From Clostridia bacterium (GTDB lineage Bacteria > Bacillota > Clostridia > UMGS1883), in contig CAAGBE010000039.1 of NCBI GenBank assembly GCA_900768005.1, positions 1 through 15,985 on the forward strand: DNA of 15,985 nucleotides, read 5' to 3'. The first letter of the stretch is position 1. Each line of letters starts with the position of its first letter. A program made the position numbers and the translations under genes. Under the pieces are notes generated by a model, which had not been told where the DNA came from, ran no database searches, and saw only the letters and a list, made by a program, of their open reading frames with translations. Positions 1 through 7,670 of the stretch are shown here, in pieces.

Positions 1-41
1 GTATCTCTTTCAATTTTTTCGGTTTGCTCGCGGATTGTCAT
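1..41 (-). CDS. 5' end of a dGTPase-like gene (partial, runs off left edge)
   Basis: Only the first 13 codons are in the window, starting at an ATG at 41 and reading MTIREQTEKIERD. An AAGGAG sequence at 50-55 lies 8 bases upstream of the ATG, and a good promoter lies further upstream, so this is a real gene start. The peptide resembles the N-terminus I recall for clostridial deoxyguanosinetriphosphate triphosphohydrolases (HD superfamily), which hydrolyse dGTP to deoxyguanosine and triphosphate. The family call rests on this short match alone. The HD catalytic residues would lie outside the window, so the product is tentative while the start is well supported. Confidence 0.55.
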   Translation of the reverse strand, partial: MTIREQTEKIERD

Positions 42-72
42 AGTAAAAACTCCTTTTAAAGGGTATATACCA

Positions 73-104
73 ATTATATAAAGACTGTATAATCTGGATG
101 TCAA
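73..104 (-). promoter_or_regulatory. Sigma-A-type promoter for the left-edge gene
   Basis: The minus strand carries a perfect TTGACA at 104-99 and a TATATAAT stretch at 80-73. TATATA lies at an 18-base spacing. TATAAT within the same stretch lies at 20. The start codon at 41 is about 30 bases downstream of the -10, leaving room for the leader and the AAGGAG site. The promoter lies in the gap after the acyltransferase stop, so the left-edge gene is probably transcribed on its own. Confidence 0.6.
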
Positions 105-163
105 TCTTTTTACCAAGAGTTTGCGTCAAGTTGAGACTAAAACATATAACAAGTATTATAATT

Positions 164-1240
164 CTAATTTTCATTCAATATTATATTCTTTACTCTGGCA
201 TAGAGAATAGAAAAAACAATGCTTGCAGTCATAACAACTATAAACGGAATTATGGTTTGCACAAAACTCTTTGTATCATACATCTTAATACTAAGAAAAG
301 AACATCCCGTTCGATAAAGTACTCTGATAATATAATGAGTTGCCATAATGTAAAATGAATGTAATCCACAAAACTTTAACAGCCTACTCTTTTTTAGCAA
401 AACAGCCGATGATATAATCCCAACCGTACCAATTAATCCCGATGCGTAAAGGATAAAACCATTATTCAGCACTTTAGATCCTAACGAAATCTTGCCATTC
501 AAACATACCAACGGAACAAGCATAATTGCACATAATATTACACTTGTAACAGTTATTAAAGTGCTGTATTTATTTTCCTCAATCTTTTGTACAGCATATT
601 TTACTTTACCATATGTCAAATTGCCAAACGCATAAAAACCCAGGGCAAATAACGCAGAATCCAGACTCCAAGGAAGAATTTTATTGTCAAACGGCAAATA
701 TCCAGATTCCAGCAACCATCCAAAGAAAACCAAAATGCTACAAACTGCAATTATAGCTAGATTGTATCTTCCCTTTATTTTAGAGATAAAATAATACATA
801 ATTTCAACAGCAAATAAACACGGAACAAACCAAAGCGGTGCATTTATAACCTTTGCCGATCCTTGCGATAAGAACATCTGCAAAAAATACTCATAATAAT
901 CATGGAGCAATGGCCAGGAAAAGCCCATTGAAACACACCTTAATACAAACATGATACAAAGAGAAGCAATATAAAATAAAACATATGGACAGATCAAAGT
1001 TTTGACTCTTCGTTTTATAAAGCATGAGAAATGAGGGTATTTTTCTTTATTAAAAAGCATACCGGAAATTATAAAAAACAACGGCATATGAAACGAATAT
1101 ATGTATGCTAAAAGAATTGGTGTATAATTCACATGCGCAAAAACCACAAAGAAAATACCTATTCCCTTAGCAATATCCAGTACTTCAAACCTTTCGGATT
1201 TTGAAGCAGCAGATGCCGGATTCATCGTTTTTGTTAACAT
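164..1240 (-). CDS. Acyltransferase family 3 (OafA/fucose 4-O-acetylase-like) membrane protein
   Basis: A 358-residue polytopic membrane protein of the acyltransferase-3 family. These proteins move acyl groups, usually acetyl, onto sugars of surface polysaccharides, peptidoglycan or small molecules. Family hallmarks are an N-terminal R-F-x-x-LD-x-AKGIGI stretch at about residues 17-29 that runs into the first membrane segment with a conserved His (H36, in FAHVNY), followed by FHMPLFFIISG (H51) and a basic KRRVKTLICPY loop. About ten hydrophobic segments follow, consistent with the family. The ATG at 1240 has GGAG 7 bases upstream. It stands alone between the PPase and the dGTPase-like gene, with no polysaccharide genes beside it, so the substrate cannot be inferred. 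Its DNA is visibly more A+T-rich than the block to its right, which could mean horizontal acquisition or just local variation. Confidence 0.85.
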   Translation of the reverse strand: MLTKTMNPASAASKSERFEVLDIAKGIGIFFVVFAHVNYTPILLAYIYSFHMPLFFIISGMLFNKEKYPHFSCFIKRRVKTLICPYVLFYIASLCIMFVLRCVSMGFSWPLLHDYYEYFLQMFLSQGSAKVINAPLWFVPCLFAVEIMYYFISKIKGRYNLAIIAVCSILVFFGWLLESGYLPFDNKILPWSLDSALFALGFYAFGNLTYGKVKYAVQKIEENKYSTLITVTSVILCAIMLVPLVCLNGKISLGSKVLNNGFILYASGLIGTVGIISSAVLLKKSRLLKFCGLHSFYIMATHYIIRVLYRTGCSFLSIKMYDTKSFVQTIIPFIVVMTASIVFSILYARVKNIILNEN

Positions 1241-1545
1241 AAAATAACTCCATCCTTATAATTAAAATATATTTAAAACTATTTTATTTATCTTCTGCGC
1301 AGCTTCGATTTTTTTGTCTTAAAATATTTATACATAATCTCCGTAAAGTTTTATGTTTTTTGACAGCATACGACAAAATTACCATGTTAAGTTCGTGTCA
1401 TATTAATACAAAAAAACATACTGTCAGCATTGTCCATAAAATGTTAACAATGCTGACAATATACAATTAAGTGCTAAAAAAGACGCAACCAAAATAAGAT
1501 TTTTTTATCGTCTTATAGCAAATATATAAAATTTTATCCAACTTA
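1241..1545. other. Intergenic region between PPase and acyltransferase genes
   Basis: This A+T-rich gap of about 305 bases separates the PPase stop from the acyltransferase start. It holds the inverted repeat described as the likely PPase terminator (1410-1458). I saw no convincing -35/-10 pair for the acyltransferase on the minus strand, although A/T-rich -10-like stretches are common here. An 8-base palindrome CTGCGCAG (about 1295-1303) and a weak inverted repeat around 1480-1515 (AAGACG/CGTCTT) are not convincing as functional sites. There is no coding potential on either strand. Confidence 0.5.
1410..1458 (-). terminator. Probable rho-independent terminator after the membrane PPase gene
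   Basis: A perfect 12-base inverted repeat has arms TGTCAGCATTGT at 1422-1433 and its complement at 1447-1458, with a 13-base loop. On the minus strand the hairpin is followed, after GTATG, by seven T residues (1416-1410). It lies about 90 bases past the PPase stop codon, a usual place for a terminator. The four-to-five-base gap before the T run is slightly long. The repeat could instead be an operator or a small mobile-element remnant, but its orientation relative to the PPase gene favours a terminator. Confidence 0.6.
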
Positions 1546-3630
1546 TTATAATAACGAAAAATGTACAACAATAGTCGCAAATACGATTGAAACCATAGAG
1601 AGAAGCTTTATGAGAATGTTAATTGCGGGACCTGCTGTATCTTTAAACGGGTCACCAACAGTATCTCCTACTACTGCAGCTTTATGATTATCAGACCCTT
1701 TTCCTCCGTAAACACCGCTTTCAATATACTTTTTTGCATTATCCCATGCACCACCTGAATTGGACATGAATACTGCCATAAGAAAGCCTGATACTGTTGC
1801 ACCTGCAAGCATACCAACAACACCTGTACAACCAAGTACAATTCCTACAATAATTGGAACAATTACTGCTACTATTGTAGGAAGAACCATTTCCTTAAGA
1901 CTGGCTTTTGTACAAATGTCAACACAACTTTCATAATCTGCTTCTGCTTCACCAGTCATAAGTCCCTTGATTTCTTTAAACTGGCGTCTAACCTCTTTAA
2001 CTACACTCTGCGCTGCTCGTCCTACAGAATTCATTGTAATTGCTGCAAAAACGAAAGGCAAACATGAGCCGACAAATAGTCCCACAAGAACGGTAGGATT
2101 AGTTATACTTAGATCTGCAATCTTTTCTGCACCGCCCTCAATAGTGCTGACTTTATCTATATACGAAGCCATAAGCGCAAGAGCTGTAAGTGCCGCCGAA
2201 CCAATTGCAAATCCTTTTCCTGTGGCAGCAGTCGTATTTCCAAGAGAGTCAAGAGCATCTGTGCGTTCTCTTACTTCTTTATCAAGACCTGCCATTTCAG
2301 CAATACCGCCTGCATTATCCGCAACAGGACCATATGCATCAGTAGCTAATGTAATACCGAGAGTTGAAAGCATACCAACAGCTGCAAGAGCTATACCATA
2401 AAGTCCCATCGAGGCATCATTTGCACCGCCTGAGACAAAATATGCAGTAAGTACACATACAGCAACTATTATTATCGGAATAAGTGTAGAAATCATACCG
2501 ACAGACAAGCCGCTTATTATGATTGTAGCTGTTCCCGTTTCAGATGTAGCTGCAAGTTTTTTTGTAGGATTATAGCTATCTGATGTAAAATATTCTGTCG
2601 CCTGACCAATAAGCACACCAGCTACAAGTCCTGCAAGAATAGCAAAATATACGGTCCAGTTTTCTTTACCAAGTGTATAATATGTAATAGGTAATGATAC
2701 AATTGCAATAGAAATTGCCGCAAAATTAGTACCGCGGGATAAAGCACTTAAAAGTTGTTTTTGATTTGCACCCTCTTTCGTTTTAACTAAGAAGGTTCCA
2801 ATTATTGAACATATAACGCCTATTGCAGAAAGAAGCATAGGTAATGCCATAGCCCCAATACTTTGTAATGAAGCAACACCAAGAGCACTTGCAGAAATGA
2901 TTGAACCTACATATGATTCATAAAGGTCAGCGCCCATGCCTGCAACGTCGCCTACATTGTCACCTACATTATCTGCTATAACAGCAGGATTACGCGGGTC
3001 ATCTTCTGGAATGCCCACTTCAACCTTGCCCACAAGGTCAGCACCTACATCAGCAGCTTTTGTAAATACGCCGCCACCAACTCTGGCAAACAGAGCCATA
3101 GAAGAAGCCCCCATACCGAAAGTCAACATTGCACCTGTAATAGCTTCGTTTGAAAGATGAAATGCGAATTTCAAAAGGAAAAACCATATAGAAATATCTA
3201 AAAGGCCAAGACCTACAACGGTAAAGCCCATAACACTTCCGGATGAAAAAGCAACACGTAATCCTTTATTCAATCCTTCCTGACATGCATTTGCAGTTCT
3301 TGAATTGGCAAGTGTAGCTATTTTCATTCCAATATATCCTGATAATGCCGAAAAGAACCCGCCTGTAATAAAGGCGAATGGAACGAAAGGCGTAAGAAAT
3401 CCCATAAACGCCATTGCCCCCAATATAACAAACATAACTGCAAAAAACACCAATACTATTTTATATTGGCGCCTAAGATATGCGTTAGCACCGCATCTGA
3501 TTGATAAAGAAATTTTCTTCATCAATTCAGTCCCCTCAGGGAATCTTATCAACTTACGTGCTGTAACAAACGCAAACAGCAGTGCAAATAATGAACCAAT
3601 AAGTGTTAAGAGTATAAGTAATTTATCCAT
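1546..3630 (-). CDS. hppA: Membrane-bound ion-translocating pyrophosphatase, K+-dependent, probable Na+ pump
   Basis: A 694-residue integral membrane pyrophosphatase, the usual length for the bacterial family. It hydrolyses PPi and uses the energy to move Na+ and/or H+ out of the cytoplasm. The catalytic signatures are all present: KAADVGADLVGKVE (191-204), DPRNPAVIADNVGDNVGD (211-228) and, near the C-terminus, GDTVGDPFKDTAGP. About 16 hydrophobic segments are expected and visible. GNTTAATGKG (464-473) carries Ala468 and Gly471, the pair typical of K+-dependent enzymes (K+-independent ones have Lys and usually Thr there). DLYESY (235-240) places Glu238 where Na+-pumping PPases such as that of Thermotoga carry their gate glutamate, rather than the DLFGSYAE arrangement of plant H+-PPases. 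A dual Na+/H+ pump cannot be excluded. The ATG has AGGAGG 5 bases upstream, and a strong promoter lies 50-80 bases upstream. The next gene upstream is a phosphofructokinase. Confidence 0.95.
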   Translation of the reverse strand: MDKLLILLTLIGSLFALLFAFVTARKLIRFPEGTELMKKISLSIRCGANAYLRRQYKIVLVFFAVMFVILGAMAFMGFLTPFVPFAFITGGFFSALSGYIGMKIATLANSRTANACQEGLNKGLRVAFSSGSVMGFTVVGLGLLDISIWFFLLKFAFHLSNEAITGAMLTFGMGASSMALFARVGGGVFTKAADVGADLVGKVEVGIPEDDPRNPAVIADNVGDNVGDVAGMGADLYESYVGSIISASALGVASLQSIGAMALPMLLSAIGVICSIIGTFLVKTKEGANQKQLLSALSRGTNFAAISIAIVSLPITYYTLGKENWTVYFAILAGLVAGVLIGQATEYFTSDSYNPTKKLAATSETGTATIIISGLSVGMISTLIPIIIVAVCVLTAYFVSGGANDASMGLYGIALAAVGMLSTLGITLATDAYGPVADNAGGIAEMAGLDKEVRERTDALDSLGNTTAATGKGFAIGSAALTALALMASYIDKVSTIEGGAEKIADLSITNPTVLVGLFVGSCLPFVFAAITMNSVGRAAQSVVKEVRRQFKEIKGLMTGEAEADYESCVDICTKASLKEMVLPTIVAVIVPIIVGIVLGCTGVVGMLAGATVSGFLMAVFMSNSGGAWDNAKKYIESGVYGGKGSDNHKAAVVGDTVGDPFKDTAGPAINILIKLLSMVSIVFATIVVHFSLL

Positions 3631-3680
3631 TTTACCCTCCTGAAAGTATTTTTAACAAAACTTTTATTTGTTATCCACTA

Positions 3681-3709
3681 ATAATATCACACTAATAAGC
3701 AAAAGTCAA
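3681..3709 (-). promoter_or_regulatory. Sigma-A promoter of the membrane PPase gene
   Basis: On the minus strand TTGACT (3709-3704) and TATTAT (3686-3681) are separated by exactly 17 bases. A TG one base upstream of the -10 (TGA-TATTAT) makes it an extended -10 promoter. The predicted transcription start is near 3674, giving a leader of about 44 bases before the ATG at 3630. It is one of the best matches to the housekeeping consensus in the window. Confidence 0.75.
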
Positions 3710-3942
3710 TTTTATTTAAAAACATCTTGCGATTTTCTTTTTCAGTTAAACGCGGAGCATTGTTCCCTAATATTTTTTTACATTGACTGATTTCATCTTT
3801 TAAATAAAATCTTTATAGTCTAATATCAAGTTAAACAAATTTATTTCAACAGAATTTTGAAACTTCTGTGCCAAAACAACAAAACATTACTATTCAAAAT
3901 TATCATATATTAGTTATATCATACCCACAACTATGATTCAAT

Positions 3943-3983
3943 ACGTAAAAAGGAATTCGCGTAAAGCAAATTCCTTTTTGCGT
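3943..3983 (-). terminator. Probable terminator after the phosphofructokinase gene
   Basis: AAAAAGGAATT (3947-3957) and AATTCCTTTTT (3969-3979) form a perfect 11-base inverted repeat around an 11-base loop. One mismatch further out, ACG/CGT pairs extend it. The hairpin begins 18 bases past the phosphofructokinase stop. On the minus strand the T run is inside the 3' arm, as in A/U-paired terminators, so it can work in either direction. On the plus strand a second T run follows, but no plus-strand gene is present to be terminated. Confidence 0.7.
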
Positions 3984-4000
3984 TTTTATAGTATAAATGC

Positions 4001-5119
4001 TTAATCACCGAAGCAAATGCCGAGTCCCTTCGCCATTTTAACAGTTTCGCACTCGGGGTCAACAAGCTTGTTACCGCTTCCGATAACATCCTCAAGAGAA
4101 GCACATTCGATAGTGTCGCCCTTGAGAACAACCATGTTGCCGAACTTACCCTGCATAGCGTATTCAACTGCAGCGTAACCGTAACGGGAAGAAAGCACTC
4201 TGTCGTGACCTGATGTTGTACCACCACGCTGGATATGACCGAGGATTGTAGCACGAGCTTCATTGTTACAAAGTTCTTCAAGCTGGTCTGCAACAACATT
4301 TGCAATACCGCCGAGACGGATGGGGTCGGGACTGTCTTCTCTTACCTTAAGGATAACAGCTTCGCCGTCCTTAGGCTTAGCACCTTCTGCAACTGCAACG
4401 ATTGCGAAATCTTTGCCCTTTGCAAAATCTGCTTTAATCTTGTCTGCAACCTTGTTGATGTCGTAGGGGATTTCGGGGATAAGGATAACATCAGCCGCAC
4501 CAGCGATACCGCCGTGAAGTGTAAGCCAGCCTGCACCTCTACCCATAACTTCTGCAACCATAATTCTGCCGTGGCTCTTTGCAGTTGTTCTGAGTCTGTC
4601 AAGACAATCAGAAGCAACACCTACTGCTGTATCGAAACCATAAGTATAGTCAGTACAGCTAAGGTCGTTATCAATAGTCTTGGGAATACCCATTACATTA
4701 ACGCCGAGACGGGCAAAGTCACGACCGCTTGTAAGAGTACCGTCACCGCCGAGAATGAAGAGAGCGTCAATTTCTGCATCCTTAAGATTCTGAACAGCAA
4801 TATGAGAAACATTTTCATAAACAATCTGTCCGTCTTTCTTAACGATTTCGCCGTTTTCATCACGAACGGGATATTTAAAGAGGTTGTCCTTGTTGGAGCT
4901 TTTAAGGATAGAACCACCTTCACCGAGGATTTCCTGAACACTTTCAAGTGTCAGCGGAATGAAATCCTTGTGATAAAGACCGTGATAACCCTTCCTGATA
5001 CCAACAACTTCAAGACCGTATTTTGTAATAGCTGTCTTAACAACGGCACGCATAACCGCGTTAAGTCCGGGGCAATCGCCACCGCCAGTAAGAATAGCAA
5101 TCTTTTTGATTTTTGCCAT
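4001..5119 (-). CDS. pfkA: 6-phosphofructokinase, mixed-substrate (group III) type
   Basis: Cytoplasmic glycolytic enzyme that phosphorylates fructose 6-phosphate to fructose 1,6-bisphosphate, using ATP or PPi. The 372 residues show an N-terminal nucleotide-binding TGGGDCPGLNAVMR (11-24), LGGDGTL (123-129), the active site GIPKTIDNDL (144-153) and a substrate-binding MGRGAGWLTL segment. It is about 50 residues longer than E. coli PfkA, partly through an insert at about residues 78-105. Gly127 (in GGDG) matches ATP-dependent enzymes, whereas PPi enzymes have Asp there. Lys147 (PKTIDND) is the residue of PPi-type enzymes, where ATP-type E. coli PfkA has Gly. The Gly/Lys pair is known from the ATP-using Streptomyces coelicolor enzyme, so ATP is the better guess. 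I chose the ATG at 5119, with GGAGG 8 bases upstream, over an in-frame GTG at 5134 that overlaps this site. It lies between clpC and the PPase gene. Confidence 0.93.
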   Translation of the reverse strand: MAKIKKIAILTGGGDCPGLNAVMRAVVKTAITKYGLEVVGIRKGYHGLYHKDFIPLTLESVQEILGEGGSILKSSNKDNLFKYPVRDENGEIVKKDGQIVYENVSHIAVQNLKDAEIDALFILGGDGTLTSGRDFARLGVNVMGIPKTIDNDLSCTDYTYGFDTAVGVASDCLDRLRTTAKSHGRIMVAEVMGRGAGWLTLHGGIAGAADVILIPEIPYDINKVADKIKADFAKGKDFAIVAVAEGAKPKDGEAVILKVREDSPDPIRLGGIANVVADQLEELCNNEARATILGHIQRGGTTSGHDRVLSSRYGYAAVEYAMQGKFGNMVVLKGDTIECASLEDVIGSGNKLVDPECETVKMAKGLGICFGD

Positions 5120-5156
5120 TTTAATTTCCTCCACACGTTATAAATTCACTCCGTAC

Positions 5157-5218
5157 ATATTACTACAAAATTCGTATAAATGCAAGGGAAAGTTTACATT
5201 TTGTGCAAAATTTGTCAA
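5157..5218 (-). promoter_or_regulatory. Candidate promoters for the phosphofructokinase gene
   Basis: Two overlapping candidates lie in the gap between clpC and the phosphofructokinase gene. The first has a perfect TTGACA at 5218-5213 and TAAACT at 5196-5191, spacing 16. The second has TTGCAT at 5185-5180 and TAATAT at 5162-5157, spacing 17. Each has a good half and a weaker half, and I cannot choose between them. I see no terminator between the clpC stop (5230) and these sites, so read-through from the heat-shock operon is also possible. Confidence 0.45.
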
Positions 5219-5229
5219 CTTGCATATTT

Positions 5230-7656
5230 TTATTCTTTTTCGATTGCTATTTCTCCGTTTATTTCCTTGATAATTACGCTATCTCCGGAAGAAACCTTGC
5301 CGTCGAGCATTTCCTCGGCAAAGAGGTCTTCCACCTTGCTAGTAATAGCACGGCGGAGGGGTCTTGCACCATAAACGGGGTCAAAGCCTTCTTTGGAAAG
5401 GAGCTTCACAGCACTTTCATCAACGGTCATCGTGATGTCGTTTGCAGAAAGTCGCTTTTTAAGGCTTTCAAGCATTACAAGAGCAATTTCACCGATTTCT
5501 TCTTCTGTAAGCTGGCTGAATACGATAATATCGTCAACACGGTTAAGAAATTCGGGTCTGAACATCTTTTTAAGCTCGTCCATTACGCTGTTTCTGATGT
5601 TTTTGTTGATAGCTTCACGGTTATCGCTTCCCGAAGCAAAACCGAGTGACTTCGGCTCGGAAATATTTCTTGCGCCAACGTTGCTTGTCATTATTATAAC
5701 ACAATTTTTAAAATCTACTCGTCTGCCCTGACTGTCGGTTAACTGACCGTCATCAAGAATCTGCAGAAGAATGTTGAAAACGTCTGGATGTGCCTTTTCA
5801 ATTTCGTCAAAAAGAATTACACTGTAAGGCTTTCTTCTTACCTTTTCTGTAAGCTGACCGCCCTCGTCAAAGCCTACATATCCTGGAGGCGAACCAACCA
5901 TTTTGGAAACGGAATGCTTCTCCATATATTCCGACATATCCACTCTTATAAGGGCATCCTCATCGCCGAAAAGTGCCTCGGTGAGAGCCTTGGAAAGCTC
6001 GGTCTTACCCACACCCGTAGGGCCGAGGAATATAAATGAGCCGATAGGTCTCTTGGGGTCCTTGAGTCCCACTCTGCCACGGCGGATGGCCTTGGCAACG
6101 GCTTTCACGGCATCCTCCTGACCGATAACCCTCTTGTGAAGAACTTCTTCAAGGTTGCGGAGTCTTTCAGATTCTTCCTCCGCAAGCTTTTTCACGGGGA
6201 TTCCCGTCCATCCCGATATGATTTCGGCAATTTCGTCCTCGCCGATTTCACCTGCACTCTGCGAGGATTTGCTCTGCCACTCTTCACGGAGTTTGGAAAG
6301 CTTTTCGCCCATTTCTTTTTCCTTATCGCGAAGCTCTGCCGCTTTTTCAAAATCCTGAGAATTGATTGCCTCTTTCTTTTCTGCGGCAACATTTTCAAGA
6401 GAAGACTCAAGCTCCTTTATCTCAGGCGGTGCGGTAAGTGCACCAAGACGGACACGGCTGCACGCCTCGTCAACAAGGTCAATTGCCTTGTCGGGGAGGA
6501 AGCGGTCGGTGATGTAACGGCTACTCATTTTTGCAGCGGAAACAATTGCCTTGTCGGAAATTTTAACGCCGTGGTGTGCCTCGTACTTTTCACGGATACC
6601 CTTGAGGATTTCAATTGTTTCCTCAACTGACGGCTCTCCTACGGTTACGGGCTGGAAACGGCGTTCAAGTGCCGCGTCCTTTTCCACGTGCTTTCTGTAT
6701 TCATTAAGGGTGGTTGCACCGATAAGCTGAAGCTCACCGCGTGCAAGTGCCGGCTTTAAAATGTTTGCCGCGTCGATTGCACCCTCTGCCGCACCTGCAC
6801 CTATTATGGTGTGCATTTCGTCAATAAAGAGAATTACATTGCCTGCCTTTATAATTTCATCCATTGCTTTTTTCAGACGTTCTTCAAACTCTCCGCGGTA
6901 TTTCGCACCTGCAACAACTCCCGAAAGGTCAAGGGACACAACTCTTTTACCCTTTAGAAGCTCGGGGACATTGCCAGCTGCAATTTCCTGCGCAAGTCCC
7001 TCGGCAACGGCTGTTTTACCTACACCCGGCTCACCCAAAAGCACGGGATTGTTCTTCGTTCTGCGGGAAAGAATCTGTATAACCCTTTCAATTTCCTTTT
7101 GTCTGCCGATAACGGGGTCAAATTTCCCTGCCTTTGCAAGCTCGGTCAAATCCCTGCCGAACTGATTGAGTGTAGGCGTATCTCCGCCTTTTTTACCTTG
7201 CTTTTTCTCGCTTTCGGGAACTTCGTTGGTGAGTCTTTCGGAAATTTCCTCATAAAGATTTGCGGAAGCACCGAAGCCGAGAAGAATCTTGAATGCAACG
7301 CTGTCACGCTCCCTTGCAAGTGCAAGAAGCAGATGCTCCGTGCCGATATATGCACTCTGGAACTTGTGCGCCTCGGCAAAGGATTGTTGAATTGTGCGAT
7401 TTGTTCTGGGGGTGAAGCCTGCAAAATTATTTGAGGGGGCAGGATTCTGATTGAATTTTGTAATCTGTTCTATAAGCTTTTCCTCGGTTATACCAAGCTC
7501 TGCCAGATATTTTGAGGCAAATCCGCTTCCCTCTGCAAAAAGTCCGTAGAGCAAATGCTCCGTACCGATGTAATTGCAATTGGTTTTTTCGGCACATTCC
7601 TGTGAAAGGGAGATTGCCTTTTGTGCCTTTTGGGTAAATCTGTTTTCTATGTTCAT
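5230..7656 (-). CDS. clpC: AAA+ unfoldase ClpC, partner of the ClpP protease
   Basis: HSP100-type ATPase that unfolds arginine-phosphorylated or adaptor-delivered proteins and feeds them to ClpP in the cytoplasm. The 808 residues show the double Clp N-domain (about 1-142, with repeated YIGTEHLL at 29-36 and 103-110), the first AAA+ module with Walker A GEPGVGKT (208-215) and Walker B ILFIDE (275-280), and a UVR-type middle segment (about 425-455, QDFEKAAELRDKEKE) typical of ClpC rather than ClpB. The second AAA+ module has Walker A GPTGVGKT (545-552) and Walker B VILFDE (613-618). LGF at 671-673 is the loop tripeptide that docks onto ClpP. I place the start at the ATG at 7656, 9 bases after AAAGGA. 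An upstream in-frame TTG at 7674 overlaps the mcsB stop and lacks this spacing. It is the last gene of the CtsR operon, 14 bases after mcsB. Confidence 0.97.
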   Translation of the reverse strand: MNIENRFTQKAQKAISLSQECAEKTNCNYIGTEHLLYGLFAEGSGFASKYLAELGITEEKLIEQITKFNQNPAPSNNFAGFTPRTNRTIQQSFAEAHKFQSAYIGTEHLLLALARERDSVAFKILLGFGASANLYEEISERLTNEVPESEKKQGKKGGDTPTLNQFGRDLTELAKAGKFDPVIGRQKEIERVIQILSRRTKNNPVLLGEPGVGKTAVAEGLAQEIAAGNVPELLKGKRVVSLDLSGVVAGAKYRGEFEERLKKAMDEIIKAGNVILFIDEMHTIIGAGAAEGAIDAANILKPALARGELQLIGATTLNEYRKHVEKDAALERRFQPVTVGEPSVEETIEILKGIREKYEAHHGVKISDKAIVSAAKMSSRYITDRFLPDKAIDLVDEACSRVRLGALTAPPEIKELESSLENVAAEKKEAINSQDFEKAAELRDKEKEMGEKLSKLREEWQSKSSQSAGEIGEDEIAEIISGWTGIPVKKLAEEESERLRNLEEVLHKRVIGQEDAVKAVAKAIRRGRVGLKDPKRPIGSFIFLGPTGVGKTELSKALTEALFGDEDALIRVDMSEYMEKHSVSKMVGSPPGYVGFDEGGQLTEKVRRKPYSVILFDEIEKAHPDVFNILLQILDDGQLTDSQGRRVDFKNCVIIMTSNVGARNISEPKSLGFASGSDNREAINKNIRNSVMDELKKMFRPEFLNRVDDIIVFSQLTEEEIGEIALVMLESLKKRLSANDITMTVDESAVKLLSKEGFDPVYGARPLRRAITSKVEDLFAEEMLDGKVSSGDSVIIKEINGEIAIEKE

Positions 7657-7670
7657 ATTTTTCAGTCCTT

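Larger units (their letters stand above)
3631..4000. other. Intergenic region between phosphofructokinase and PPase genes
   Basis: This gap of 370 bases holds the PPase promoter (3681-3709) and the hairpin that probably ends the phosphofructokinase transcript (3943-3983). The remaining stretch, about 3710-3940, is very A+T-rich. I saw no ORF, no obvious riboswitch-like fold and no repeats in it. The presence of both a terminator and a promoter suggests that the two genes are transcribed separately despite being neighbours on one strand. Confidence 0.5.

Noticed and set aside
98..358. An 86-codon plus-strand open frame at the left edge
   Set aside because: It overlaps the promoter of the left-edge gene and the 3' end of the acyltransferase, and its composition is that of A+T-rich non-coding DNA.
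1480..1520. Inverted repeat AAGACG/CGTCTT with a T run, as an alternative PPase terminator
   Set aside because: It has only six base pairs and a loop of more than 20 bases. The 12-bp hairpin at 1422-1458 is much stronger.
4235..5143. A 302-codon open frame on the plus strand opposite the phosphofructokinase gene
   Set aside because: It is fully antisense to a clear conserved enzyme, its translation resembles no family I know, and it has no good ribosome binding site. It is a by-product of codon bias in the real gene.
5192..5219. Palindrome-like sequence with core ATTTTG-CA-CAAAAT over the phosphofructokinase promoter
   Set aside because: The core is only six bases per arm of A/T-rich sequence, and the outer arms do not align symmetrically. 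It is too weak to call an operator.
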